Shown piece by piece: positions 49,631-57,575 of a stretch of 64,000 nt of DNA. A model generated the notes under the pieces. That model was not told the DNA's origin and searched no databases. It worked only from the letters and a program-made list of their open reading frames with translations. The first letter of the stretch is position 1. Each line of letters opens with the position of its first letter. The stretch lies in assembly GCA_947073765.1 (NCBI GenBank), contig CAMTMZ010000001.1:62001-126000 (forward strand). Reading direction: 5' to 3'. The DNA is from an uncultured Bacillota bacterium (GTDB taxonomy: Bacteria; Bacillota; Clostridia; Oscillospirales; Oscillospiraceae). A program made the translations under genes and the position numbers.

Positions 49631-51469
49631 ATGAATCATACCTTGGAACATATCCTGCCAAAAGTGCAGAAACCCGCCCGGTATACCGGAGGCGAATACA
49701 ATTCCGTGGTGAAAGACAGGAGCAGGGTGAACGTCCGCTACGCTTTGTGCTTCCCCGACACCTATGAGATTGGCATGTCCAACCTAGGCTGTCGGATTCT
49801 CTACGGTGTGATAAATGAGCGGCCTGATCTCTGGTGTGAACGCTGCTTCGCCCCCTGGGGGGACATGGAGGATCAGCTGCGCCGAGAGGGCTTGCTCCTC
49901 TACGGCCTGGAGAGCGGCGACCCCATTGCCGAGTTTGATATCATCGGTTTTTCCCTGGGCTACGAGATGGCTTATACCAATGTGTTGAATATGCTGGACC
50001 TAGCCGGACTGGCCCTGCGCAGCGCTGACCGGGCCGATTTCTCTCCGCTGATCGTGGCGGGGGGGACCTGCTGCTACAACCCGGAGCCCCTGGCCCCCTT
50101 TGTGGACTTTTTTGTCCTGGGGGAGGGGGAGGAGGTCACCCTGGAGTACATTGACCTCTACCGACAGGCCCGGGACGAGGGCTGGTCCAAGGAGGAGTTC
50201 CTCCTGGAGGCTTCCAAGATCGAGGGCATCTACGTCCCCTCCCTCTATGAGCCGGTCTATCGAGCGGACGGCACGCTGGAGGAGGTCAAGGCCCTGGAGG
50301 GCGCGCCCGAGCTGGTCACCAAGCGGATCATTCAGAACATGGATGATGCCTATTTCCCGGTGAAAACCATCATTCCCTCCACCGAGATCGTCCACGACCG
50401 GGTGATGCTGGAGCTGTTCCGGGGCTGTATCCGGGGGTGCAGGTTCTGTCAGGCGGGGTACGCCTACCGCCCGGTGCGCTCCCGCAGCCCAGAACTGCTG
50501 GCCAAATACGGCAAGGCGGCCTGTGAGGACTCCGGCTATCAGGAGATGACTCTGTCATCCCTGTCTTCCACCGACTACCCCGATTTGCTGCCCCTGTGCG
50601 ACGAGCTGCTGGACTACTGCGCCCCCCGGGACATCGGGCTGTCCCTGCCCTCCCTGCGGGCGGACACTTTCTCCATGGGGCTGATGGAGCGGCTCCAGCG
50701 GGTGCGCCGGGGCGGGCTGACCTTCGCTCCCGAGGCGGGTACCCAGCGGCTGCGGGACGCAATCAACAAAAATCTGCGGGAGGAGGACCTGATCCAATCC
50801 TGCAAAACCGCTTTCGCCGGGGGATGGAGCGGGGTAAAGCTGTATTTCATGCTTGGTCTGCCCACCGAGACCGACGAGGACGTGCTGGGCATTGCCGACC
50901 TGGCCCGGAAGGTCTACTTTACATGGTGGGAATACTCCCCAAACAAGGCCAGGGGGGTGCGAATTACCGTGTCTACCTCCTGGTTCGTACCGAAGCCCCA
51001 CACCGCGTTTCAGTGGGAGGCCCAGATCCCGGTAGAGGAGTATCAGCGGCGGGTAAATCTGCTGCGGGATGCCCTGAAACGGGACAAGTCCATCACCTAC
51101 AACTGGCACGACCCCCAGACCAGTTACCTGGAGGCCATCCTGTCCCGGGGCGACCGCCGTCTGGCGGATGTGCTGGAGTGGGTGTGGGCCCACGGGGGAA
51201 AAATGGACTCCTGGACGGAGTATTTCGACTACCAGCGCTGGCTGGACGGTCTGGCCGCCTGCGGCCTGAACGGGAATTTCTACGCCCACCGGCAGCGGCC
51301 GCGGGATGAAGTGTTTCCCTGGTGCAGGCTGTCTACAGGAGTGGATGCCGACTTCCTATGGCGGGAGCGGGAGCAGTGCTGCCTTTCCCAGACGACTCCG
51401 GACTGCCGCACCCGCTGCTCCGGCTGCGGGGCCAACAAACTGCTGACGGGAGGTGGCCGCTGTGGATGA
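49631..51469 (+). CDS. B12-binding-like radical SAM protein, TIGR03960 type
   Basis: A 612-residue protein with an N-terminal B12-binding-like region (~1-220, GMSNLGCRILYGVIN, VAGGTCCYNPEPLAPF) and a radical SAM core: LFRGCIRGCRFCQAG gives the CxxxCxxC cluster. A Cys-rich C-terminus (CCLSQTTPDCRTRCSGCGANKL) may bind another cluster. The role is unknown; the gene is nearly always next to the TIGR03936 partner, as here. In many clostridia the pair precedes rng and rplU, which are absent in this window. GGAGGAAAG precedes the ATG. Confidence 0.92.
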   Translation: MNHTLEHILPKVQKPARYTGGEYNSVVKDRSRVNVRYALCFPDTYEIGMSNLGCRILYGVINERPDLWCERCFAPWGDMEDQLRREGLLLYGLESGDPIAEFDIIGFSLGYEMAYTNVLNMLDLAGLALRSADRADFSPLIVAGGTCCYNPEPLAPFVDFFVLGEGEEVTLEYIDLYRQARDEGWSKEEFLLEASKIEGIYVPSLYEPVYRADGTLEEVKALEGAPELVTKRIIQNMDDAYFPVKTIIPSTEIVHDRVMLELFRGCIRGCRFCQAGYAYRPVRSRSPELLAKYGKAACEDSGYQEMTLSSLSSTDYPDLLPLCDELLDYCAPRDIGLSLPSLRADTFSMGLMERLQRVRRGGLTFAPEAGTQRLRDAINKNLREEDLIQSCKTAFAGGWSGVKLYFMLGLPTETDEDVLGIADLARKVYFTWWEYSPNKARGVRITVSTSWFVPKPHTAFQWEAQIPVEEYQRRVNLLRDALKRDKSITYNWHDPQTSYLEAILSRGDRRLADVLEWVWAHGGKMDSWTEYFDYQRWLDGLAACGLNGNFYAHRQRPRDEVFPWCRLSTGVDADFLWREREQCCLSQTTPDCRTRCSGCGANKLLTGGGRCG

Positions 51470-52127
51470 CCGGCTTCTGTTTACCAAAACCGGACGGGCC
51501 CGGTATATCTCCCACCTGGACCTGATGCGCACCTTTCAGCGGGCGTTCGCCCGGGCCAAAATCCCCATCAAGCATACCGAGGGTTTCAACCCTCATCCTT
51601 TTGTGTCCATCGCCCTGCCCCTGTCGGTAGGGTTTTCCAGCCAGTGTGAAATTCTGGAGTTCGGCCTGCTGGAGGGGACAAGCCATGAGGAGGTTCCCGA
51701 GCGGCTCACCGCCGCCATGCCGGAGGGGATTATAGTCCACCAGTGCTACCCAGCCCAGCGAAAACTGAAGGAATTGCGTTATGTCAACTATATCATGACC
51801 TTTGACTACCCCGAGGGCCGTCCCCAGGAGACGGAGCCCGCCATGGCGGCCCTGCTGGGAAAGGAGAGTCTGGTGGTAAAGAAGAAATCAAACAAAGCGA
51901 AATCCGGCTTTACGGAAGTTGACATTATCCCACTGGTCAGCAGATGGCGCATCGAGTGCCAGAGCGACACTATGATGGTGGATATGGTCACCTCCGCCCA
52001 GAACCCGGGCCTCAATCCTGACCTGATCCGGGCCGCATTCTGCGCCGAGTATCCGGAGTATGCCCCAGATTTTGTCACCTTCCACCGCAGAGATGTGCTG
52101 GATGATGAGGGAAAATCCTTCCGCTAG
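51462..52127 (+). CDS. Radical-SAM-linked protein, TIGR03936/DUF2344
   Basis: A 221-residue protein with the family opening RLLFTKTGRARYISHLDLMRTFQRAFARA and the block HTEGFNPHPFVSIALPLSVGFSSQCEILEF. It accompanies TIGR03960 radical SAM enzymes and is presumed to be their partner; the substrate is not known. I choose GTG 51462, six bases after GGGAGGT; the GTG at 51453 is part of that site. It overlaps the radical SAM gene by 8 bases. Confidence 0.9.
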   Translation: MDDRLLFTKTGRARYISHLDLMRTFQRAFARAKIPIKHTEGFNPHPFVSIALPLSVGFSSQCEILEFGLLEGTSHEEVPERLTAAMPEGIIVHQCYPAQRKLKELRYVNYIMTFDYPEGRPQETEPAMAALLGKESLVVKKKSNKAKSGFTEVDIIPLVSRWRIECQSDTMMVDMVTSAQNPGLNPDLIRAAFCAEYPEYAPDFVTFHRRDVLDDEGKSFR

Positions 52128-52147
52128 AGAGATAGAGGGGAAGTGTT

Positions 52148-52330
52148 ATGTATACCTATGAATATGAGCGCATTTATGTTAGAGGCTTTATCCGCCTGGA
52201 AACAAAAGAGTATGAAGAAGCGATTGCTCGCTGGGCGGAGGACGGCTGGCGTTATGCTGGCCTCATTCCTGCTGTATGGGCAAACGGTGCCCTCACAGAA
52301 ATGGACTTGATTTTTGAGAAAGAGGTGTAA
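52148..52330 (+). CDS. DUF4177 small protein
   Basis: A 60-residue protein of the DUF4177 type: YEYERIYVRGF, an EEAIARWAEDGWRYAGLIP helix with the conserved GW, then a final strand EMDLIFEKEV. Function unknown. AGGGGAAG precedes the ATG. It is followed after 3 bases by the thioesterase gene. Confidence 0.8.
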   Translation: MYTYEYERIYVRGFIRLETKEYEEAIARWAEDGWRYAGLIPAVWANGALTEMDLIFEKEV

Positions 52331-52333
52331 CAA

Positions 52334-52699
52334 ATGGAAAAACCCACTCAACACAGCTTGACCTGGACGGTGGACGACACCATGACCGCCAAGCGCATAG
52401 GAACCGCAGGAGCGAAGATTCTGTCCACCCCCAACATGCTGGCCCTCATGGAGGCCTGTGCGCTGGAGTTGGCCCAGGAATATTTGGACGAGGGTATGAC
52501 CACCGTGGGCGCAGAGGCCCATATCCGCCACTTGGCCCCCACGCCGGTGGGGATGAAAGTGACTGCCACCGCCACCCTGCGGGAGATTGAGCGGCGGAAG
52601 ATGTGGTTTGATATCGAGGTCCACGACGAGAAGGGGAAGTGCGGCGAGGGCTCCCACCTGCGGATCATGGTGCCTAATAGGGACCGGAGTCAAGGCTGA
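52334..52699 (+). CDS. Hot-dog thioesterase, FlK-like
   Basis: A 121-residue single hot-dog domain resembling fluoroacetyl-CoA thioesterase FlK: MLALMEACALELAQEYLDEGMTTVGAEAHIRHLAPTPVGM followed by EVHDEKGKCGEGSHLRIMV. The Thr-Glu-His catalytic set of FlK appears in part: Glu (MEAC), Thr (TTVGA) and His (IRHLA). It probably hydrolyses a small acyl-CoA. It is the last gene of this transcription unit; a new promoter follows within 21 bases. Confidence 0.82.
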   Translation: MEKPTQHSLTWTVDDTMTAKRIGTAGAKILSTPNMLALMEACALELAQEYLDEGMTTVGAEAHIRHLAPTPVGMKVTATATLREIERRKMWFDIEVHDEKGKCGEGSHLRIMVPNRDRSQG

Positions 52700-52719
52700 A
52701 AAACGATACAAAATTTTCC

Positions 52720-52748
52720 TTGACAAACCCTGGCGGCTATGATAGCAT
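52720..52748 (+). promoter_or_regulatory. Promoter of the Na+-decarboxylase leader
   Basis: TTGACA, 17 bases, TAGCAT. Confidence 0.75.
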
Positions 52749-52754
52749 ACCCAT

Positions 52755-52892
52755 GCAACAAAGGGGAGTAGTCGGCGCACCCAAAACCCGGGGGCGCGGC
52801 ACCAGTCAACAAGCATGTGTGGTCCGTGAGGCCGCTCTGGCTGTGCCTGAAATGACCAGACCTGCGTTCCGATTTTTCGGGACGCGGGTCTT
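52755..52892 (+). promoter_or_regulatory. Metal-type riboswitch leader, yybP-ykoY-like
   Basis: The leader begins with AAAGGGGAGTAG (52760-52771), the hallmark of the yybP-ykoY (Mn2+) class, followed by a GC-rich arm, then AGTCAACAAG (52804-52813), then TCTGGC and GAAATGACCAGACC at its 3' side. A terminator follows directly. The P1 helix is poorer than in Bacillus examples, so the class call is provisional; another ion-sensing class is possible. It sits before a Na+-pump decarboxylase gene, not the usual Mn2+ exporters. Confidence 0.55.
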
Positions 52893-52896
52893 TTTT
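52857..52896 (+). terminator. Leader terminator (attenuator) before the decarboxylase gene
   Basis: GACCTGCGTTCC pairs with GGGACGCGGGTC (with G-T pairs), then T6. It overlaps the 3' side of the aptamer, so ligand binding could decide read-through. Confidence 0.8.
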
Positions 52897-52946
52897 GATA
52901 GATTCCCCGAAAAATGGAAAGGATACAGAAAAAGGAGTGCGGGAAC

Positions 52947-54092
52947 ATGGATTTTTCATTTCTCTGGCAAGGACTTGTGTCCATTACCTGGCAGCAGCTG
53001 GTCATGTACGTCATCGGCGGGCTGCTCATCTATCTGGCCATTGAGAAGGGCTTCGAGCCCGCCCTGCTCATGCCAATGGGCTTCGGCGCAATTCTGGTGA
53101 ACCTGCCCCTGTCCGGGGTCATCAACCAGTTCAGCGCCGGGGTGGGGGAGACCCCTGGGATCATTCAGTGGCTCTTTGAAACCGGAATTGAGGCCAGCGA
53201 GGCCATGCCCCTGCTGCTCTTCATCGGTATCGGGGCCATGATCGACTTCGGCCCCCTGCTGGCCAACCCTAAGTTGTTCCTGTGTGGCGCGGCGGCTCAG
53301 GCAGGTATCTTCCTCACCATCATCATTGCGGTACTGTTGGGCTTCGACCTGAAGGACGCCGCCTCCATCGGCATCATCGGTGCGGCGGACGGACCCACCT
53401 CCCTGCTGGTGTCTCAGACGCTGAAGTCTAATTTTGTGGGGGCCATTGCTGTGGCCGCTTACTCCTATATGGCCCTGGTGCCCATCATTCAGCCCTTTGC
53501 CATCAAGCTGGTCACCACACAGAAGGATCGTAGTCTGCGCATGCCTTATAAACCCCAGGGCGTTACCCGCCGGATGCGGATTTTGTTCCCTATTGTGGTG
53601 ACAGTGATCGCAGGGTTGGTGGCCCCAGCTTCGGTGGCACTGGTGGGATTCCTGATGTTCGGCAACCTGATTCGAGAATGCGGTGTACTGTCCAGTCTGT
53701 CTAACACTGCCCAGAACGACTTGGCCAACCTGATCACTTTATTGTTGGGCATCACGATCTCCTTCTCCATGAAGGCGGACCAGTTTGTCCGGTGGGAAAC
53801 CTTTATGATCATGGGACTGGGCCTAGTGGCTTTTGTGTTGGACTCCGTAGTGGGGGTGCTGTTTGTTAAAGTGCTGAATCTCATTACTCCCAACAACAGG
53901 ATTAACCCCATGGTGGGCGCGGCGGGAATTTCCGCGTTTCCCATGTCCGCTCGGGTAATCGAGAAGCTGGGCCAGGAGGCTGATCCCCAGAACCATTTAT
54001 TGATGCACGCTATCGCCGCAAATGTCTCCGGGCAGATCGCTTCGGTGGTGGCTGGTGGTGTGGTGCTACAGTATTTCACCAATATCGGCTGA
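52947..54092 (+). CDS. Na+-translocating decarboxylase beta subunit
   Basis: A 381-residue membrane subunit of the OadB/MmdB/GcdB family with about ten helices. The conserved core LLFIGIGAMIDFGPLLANP and SIGIIGAADGPTSLLVSQ (with the Na+-site Asp) are clear, as are LNLITPNNRINPMVGAAGISAFPMSARV. It couples decarboxylation of a biotin-bound carboxyl to Na+ export. The carboxyltransferase and biotin subunits are not here. ATG 52947 follows AAAGGAG. It is under the riboswitch-like leader and precedes a tiny gamma-like gene. Confidence 0.92.
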   Translation: MDFSFLWQGLVSITWQQLVMYVIGGLLIYLAIEKGFEPALLMPMGFGAILVNLPLSGVINQFSAGVGETPGIIQWLFETGIEASEAMPLLLFIGIGAMIDFGPLLANPKLFLCGAAAQAGIFLTIIIAVLLGFDLKDAASIGIIGAADGPTSLLVSQTLKSNFVGAIAVAAYSYMALVPIIQPFAIKLVTTQKDRSLRMPYKPQGVTRRMRILFPIVVTVIAGLVAPASVALVGFLMFGNLIRECGVLSSLSNTAQNDLANLITLLLGITISFSMKADQFVRWETFMIMGLGLVAFVLDSVVGVLFVKVLNLITPNNRINPMVGAAGISAFPMSARVIEKLGQEADPQNHLLMHAIAANVSGQIASVVAGGVVLQYFTNIG

Positions 54093-54111
54093 TTTGGGAG
54101 GGAACTATTTT

Positions 54112-54246
54112 ATGATGTCAGAACGAATGATGAATTTGGAAATGGCCCTGGAAATGCTGGGGCAGGGAATGCTGGGTATTTTTGTGGTGCTGGGTGTGAT
54201 CGCCCTACTGGTGGTTCTAATGCAGAAGATGGACAGCAAAAGGTAA
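54112..54246 (+). CDS. OadG-like small membrane subunit
   Basis: A 44-residue single-helix protein (MALEMLGQGMLGIFVVLGVIALLVVLMQKM). The pattern of a Gly-rich helix followed by a short basic tail matches the membrane segment of OadG/gamma subunits that stabilise the beta subunit, although it lacks the long C-terminal tail of most gammas (80 or more residues). GGGAGGG precedes two adjacent ATGs (54112 and 54115). It follows the beta gene by 19 bases. Confidence 0.7.
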   Translation: MMSERMMNLEMALEMLGQGMLGIFVVLGVIALLVVLMQKMDSKR

Positions 54247-54276
54247 AGGAGCGCATAGCTGTAAGGCGAAATATCC

Positions 54277-54543
54277 TTACAGCCAGTCGGCCACCACGTC
54301 GGCCAGGCCGGCGGGACCCACTTGGTTGTCCACCAGAAGGGTCATCAGCTCGTCAATGCGGGCGGCGCTGGTGGTGATGTTAGGAACGGCAGTGTCAGAG
54401 CCACGCTCTTCAGCGATGCGGACGCCGTAGTTTTCGCAAAAAAACTGTGGTGTCTCTTCTGGGCTGACAGTGAGATAGTAGTGGAAACAGTGGAGAGTTC
54501 CTTCTTGGTCAGTACAGCAGCGGGTTGCAATTTTCATTTCCAT
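54277..54543 (-). CDS. Small DUF6514-like protein
   Basis: An 88-residue soluble protein: a strand-rich N-terminal half (CFHYYLTVSPEETPQFFCENYGVRI) and a helical end (RIDELMTLLVDNQVGPAGLADVVADWL). The YGVRI segment and closing helix resemble DUF6514 proteins of clostridia. Function unknown. AAGGAG lies about 10 bases before the ATG and a TATAAT is present further upstream. Monocistronic. Confidence 0.65.
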   Translation of the reverse strand: MEMKIATRCCTDQEGTLHCFHYYLTVSPEETPQFFCENYGVRIAEERGSDTAVPNITTSAARIDELMTLLVDNQVGPAGLADVVADWL

Positions 54544-54589
54544 GATCTAGTAGCTCCTTTCTCATAAATAGCTTGATGGGCACATTATA

Positions 54590-54832
54590 TAGTGTTTGAT
54601 TTAATGAGAAAAGAGAAACATTTCGCAGAAAAGTACTCAATTTGACGGTCTTCGGCACGAGGCGATGCGAGATGTGTAGGATGGAGTCGCAGTGTGCGGA
54701 ATTGTCAGAAAAATTTTGTAATTCGACAAAAAGATCCTGTAAAATAAAATAACTTTACAGCGAGAAAAGTTATCTAAAAACATCCGTAAAAATTTGTAGG
54801 AATGTAATAAAATTTTATAAGCTTAACAAAAG
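54590..54832. other. AT-rich intergenic stretch
   Basis: About 240 bases between the DUF6514-like gene and the palindrome at 54833. I see no gene or RNA family in it. Confidence 0.5.
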
Positions 54833-54873
54833 AGAGAATCACTGTAAAGAAAATTTCTTTACAGTGATTCTCT
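54833..54873 (-). terminator. 41-base perfect palindrome acting as terminator
   Basis: AGAGAATCACTGTAAAGAAA and its exact complement around a single central base. It starts 5 bases after the stop of the four-cysteine protein gene and is followed on that strand by CTTTTGTT, so a terminator is the simplest reading. Confidence 0.7.
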
Positions 54874-54878
54874 GTGAT

Positions 54879-55094
54879 TTACAGGGTAAAAGCTTCTTCT
54901 TCCAGTGTGCTTCCGGTCAATTTAGCTGGGCGGGGAGGCACCCGCTTTAAAGGGTCGTACCGGAAGGATGGGCAGTGGGAACCGGCAGACATGACCCCTT
55001 TTTTGGGGCAGATGATCTGGCTTTGATCCAGTTCCCGCCCGCGGGTGCAATAGGCACAGCGGGGGTCAATTGATGTTTGAAACAGCTTGATAAT
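54879..55094 (-). CDS. Four-cysteine small protein with apparent AUU start
   Basis: A 71-residue protein reading IIKLFQTSIDPRCAYCTRGR, ..., IICPKKGVMSAGSHCPSFRY, DPLKRVPPRPAKLTG and an acidic tail. Cys 13, 16, 29 and 41 suggest a zinc site. Similar small proteins occur in related clostridia as I recall them. The frame has no ATG, GTG or TTG near the N-terminus: a stop lies two codons before ATT 55094, and GAGGAG lies 6 bases before that ATT. The first ATG (codon 35) would lose three cysteines. It follows ylbJ by 38 bases and probably shares its transcript. Confidence 0.7.
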   Translation of the reverse strand: MIKLFQTSIDPRCAYCTRGRELDQSQIICPKKGVMSAGSHCPSFRYDPLKRVPPRPAKLTGSTLEEEAFTL

Positions 55095-55132
55095 ATCTCA
55101 CTCCTCATTGCAACAGTGTAGGGTGATCATCA

Positions 55133-56314
55133 TTATACTACACTTTTCCGGCCTTTGCTACTGTTTTTTTGTACCACCCAGACAGTCAGAGCCAGAAACA
55201 GCAGCCACATGACCCAGGCGGCTGTGGCGGAAATCGTAAGGGCCCGGTGAAAATCAAGACCGGCAATGGCCTCAGCTTGCTCTGCTAGGTAGAAAGCGGC
55301 TGGGCTGCTCAGAGGAATGATCTGAAACAGGAGGTTGGCCAAAAGAGCGGAGAGGGCGCCGTGCAGCAGTTTGCCCGTTATATAGGTTCGGATGGATAGA
55401 CCGCTGTCTCCTAAAAAAGCCAGCACTTGACAGTGGACAGACACCCCAGCCCAACCCAGCATAAAGGCAGCCATGGACAACCGCCCGGAAAGGGCGCCGT
55501 CAGTGAGGGAGGAGACCCCGGAAGATACTTCCATCAGTCCGGTGAGCAGACGCTCTGTCCAGGTCTGATCCATCCCCAGGGGGGCCAGCAGAATTGAGAG
55601 AAATCGGCTTAAGAAGTTCAAGATTCCCGCGTGGGCCAAAATGCGCAGGAATACGGTGAAGAACAGAATAAAGGCGCAGATATTTATGGTAGATTGGAGA
55701 GCGCCGGTAATGGAGCTGGTAAAAGCGCTGGGAAAACTAGCCGCTTGAAATTGGGGCCCCTGGCTTTTTCTGGTCTGGGGTTTCTCATGGGATTTGTAAA
55801 ATCGGAACAGGATCCCAATGACCAGTGAGGCAGCCAGATGGACCAGGTAGAGGAGCAGTCCCGCTAATCCGCTGCCAAAGACACCGGCTCCCACTGCTCC
55901 CAGGATAAAGGCGGGGCCGCTGTTGTTGCAGAAGGCCAGCATCCGCTCCGCCTCAGTTCGGGAACACTGACCGCGTTCATAGATTTGGATGGCAGTCCGC
56001 GCCCCAACAGGGTAGCCTCCCACAAAGCCCAGCGCCAGAGCCGCGGCACAGTTTCCGTTGACTCGGAAGAGAGGGGCCATTACCGGTTCCAACAACTTGC
56101 CCAAATATCGGGACATCCCCAGCTCCACGACCAGAGAGGACAGCACAAAAAAAGGGAACAGAGATGGGACGATCACATTGCCGCACAGCCTGAGTCCATC
56201 CCGCATAGACTCCATAGCCTGTTCCGGCCACAGCACCAGGGCCAGGGAGGCCAAAAGCAGTCCGACGCCCAATAAAATGTCACGGTAATGGGCTTTTCCC
56301 ATCAGTTTTCCCAC
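55133..56314 (-). CDS. ylbJ: Sporulation integral membrane protein YlbJ
   Basis: A 393-residue membrane protein with about eight helices and two nucleoside-recognition (Gate) type segments. VIVPSLFPFFVLSSLVVELG, LGFVGGYPVGARTAIQIYERG and ERMLAFCNNSGPAFILGAVGAG are YlbJ hallmarks. It is needed for spore cortex formation in Bacillus and transcribed there by sigma-E. GTG 56314 has AAGGGGG upstream; ATG 56302 is the alternative. A sigma-E-like -10 lies about 32 bases upstream. Confidence 0.92.
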   Translation of the reverse strand: MGKLMGKAHYRDILLGVGLLLASLALVLWPEQAMESMRDGLRLCGNVIVPSLFPFFVLSSLVVELGMSRYLGKLLEPVMAPLFRVNGNCAAALALGFVGGYPVGARTAIQIYERGQCSRTEAERMLAFCNNSGPAFILGAVGAGVFGSGLAGLLLYLVHLAASLVIGILFRFYKSHEKPQTRKSQGPQFQAASFPSAFTSSITGALQSTINICAFILFFTVFLRILAHAGILNFLSRFLSILLAPLGMDQTWTERLLTGLMEVSSGVSSLTDGALSGRLSMAAFMLGWAGVSVHCQVLAFLGDSGLSIRTYITGKLLHGALSALLANLLFQIIPLSSPAAFYLAEQAEAIAGLDFHRALTISATAAWVMWLLFLALTVWVVQKNSSKGRKSVV

Positions 56315-56345
56315 GGTTGCCGGCCCCCTTTTTAGATGTCTCCAT

Positions 56346-56354
56346 AATGGTATG
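56346..56354 (-). promoter_or_regulatory. Sigma-E-like -10 element before ylbJ
   Basis: Reverse-strand CATACCATT. As for yqfC, the -10 fits sigma-E but no clear -35 was found at the expected distance. Confidence 0.35.
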
Positions 56355-56391
56355 TAAGAAAAATGATTTTTTGCCTGTCCACGAAAAAGAA

Positions 56392-56420
56392 TTGCGGAAT
56401 GAAAAGTTTTACAGTATAAT
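56392..56420 (+). promoter_or_regulatory. Sigma-A promoter of the DUF2804 gene
   Basis: TTGCGG, 17 bases, TATAAT, leaving a leader of about 115 bases. Confidence 0.75.
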
Positions 56421-56543
56421 AGAAGAAAATTTCTTTTTCTGTTCTACTTTCCGTTAAGGTTTAAAACGCTTAAGGAAACGCAGGGTAAGCGATGGAAGTT
56501 TTAGGCGTATCAATCAGGAAAGAGAACCCAAAGGGGGATTGCT

Positions 56544-57575
56544 ATGGAACAGCATGAGATAACCAAAGCGGGGCCGCTTCTGGATGGACATGGAAATTTG
56601 CGGGAGGCAGGATACGCCAGGCGGATGCTGCTGGAGTACGACAGAAACGACGTCAAGGGCCATGCCATGCGCATCAAGGAGTGGGACTACTATCTGGTGA
56701 TGAACGGTCAATTCGCTCTGGCTCTGACCATTGCGGATAATAGCTATATGGGACTGGACTCCATCTCCCTCATGGATTTTTGGGAAAATACCCAAGTTAC
56801 CAAAAGCCCCATGCGGCTGCTGCCCATGGGAAACACCGGTATGCCATCCTCCACGGCGGAGGGGGACTGCGCCTCCGGGGGCCGGGGTTACTCTCTGCTG
56901 TTCCGACGAGAGGAGGAGCGGCGGCGGCTCTATGCGCACATGGAGCACTTTGACGGTCGAGAGGCCCTGGACGCCTACATTGAGCTCACCGATGAGCCTG
57001 AGGAATCCATGGTCATCTGCACCCCCTTTGACAGGCCGGGCCACTTCTATTTTAACCAAAAAATTAACTGCCTCCGGGCGTCGGGAAAGGTGACAGTGGG
57101 GGAGAGGGAATACATGCTGGATCCCTCCGACTCCTTCGCTGTACTGGACTGGGGCCGGGGAGTTTGGACCTACCACAACACCTGGTATTGGGCTTCTGCC
57201 TCCGGTATGGTGGACGGAGTGACCTTTGGCTTTAACTTGGGCTACGGCTTTGGAAACACGTCCGCCGCCACGGAGAATATGCTGTTCTACAATGGAAGGG
57301 CCCACAAGCTCTCCAGGGTGCGCTTCCGTATCCCGGGGCGGCGGAGGCGCCGCAGGTATATGGAGCAGTGGGAGTTCACCAGCGACGATGGCCGCTTTGA
57401 GATGCGCTTTGATCCCATTTTAGACCGCTCCGCTTGTACCAGTGCCGGGGTGGTGAAGTCGGATCAGCACCAGATCTTCGGAAGGTTTACCGGCTTGGCC
57501 CTGCTGGACGACGGCACGGAAATATTTATCAAAGATTTCCTGGGTTTTGCCGAGGAAGTGGAGAACAAATGGTGA
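56544..57575 (+). CDS. DUF2804 domain protein
   Basis: A 343-residue soluble protein matching DUF2804 in length and in blocks: LLDGHGNLREAGYARRMLLEYDRNDVKGHAMRIKEWDYYLVMN, YFNQKINCLRASG, DWGRGVWTYHNTWYWASASG and GFNLGYGFGNTSAATENMLFYNGRAHKL. It is probably a large beta-sandwich related to lipocalin-like or AttH-type hydrolases. No enzyme activity is established. AAAGGGGGATTGCT precedes the ATG. It overlaps the next gene by 7 bases. Confidence 0.85.
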   Translation: MEQHEITKAGPLLDGHGNLREAGYARRMLLEYDRNDVKGHAMRIKEWDYYLVMNGQFALALTIADNSYMGLDSISLMDFWENTQVTKSPMRLLPMGNTGMPSSTAEGDCASGGRGYSLLFRREEERRRLYAHMEHFDGREALDAYIELTDEPEESMVICTPFDRPGHFYFNQKINCLRASGKVTVGEREYMLDPSDSFAVLDWGRGVWTYHNTWYWASASGMVDGVTFGFNLGYGFGNTSAATENMLFYNGRAHKLSRVRFRIPGRRRRRRYMEQWEFTSDDGRFEMRFDPILDRSACTSAGVVKSDQHQIFGRFTGLALLDDGTEIFIKDFLGFAEEVENKW

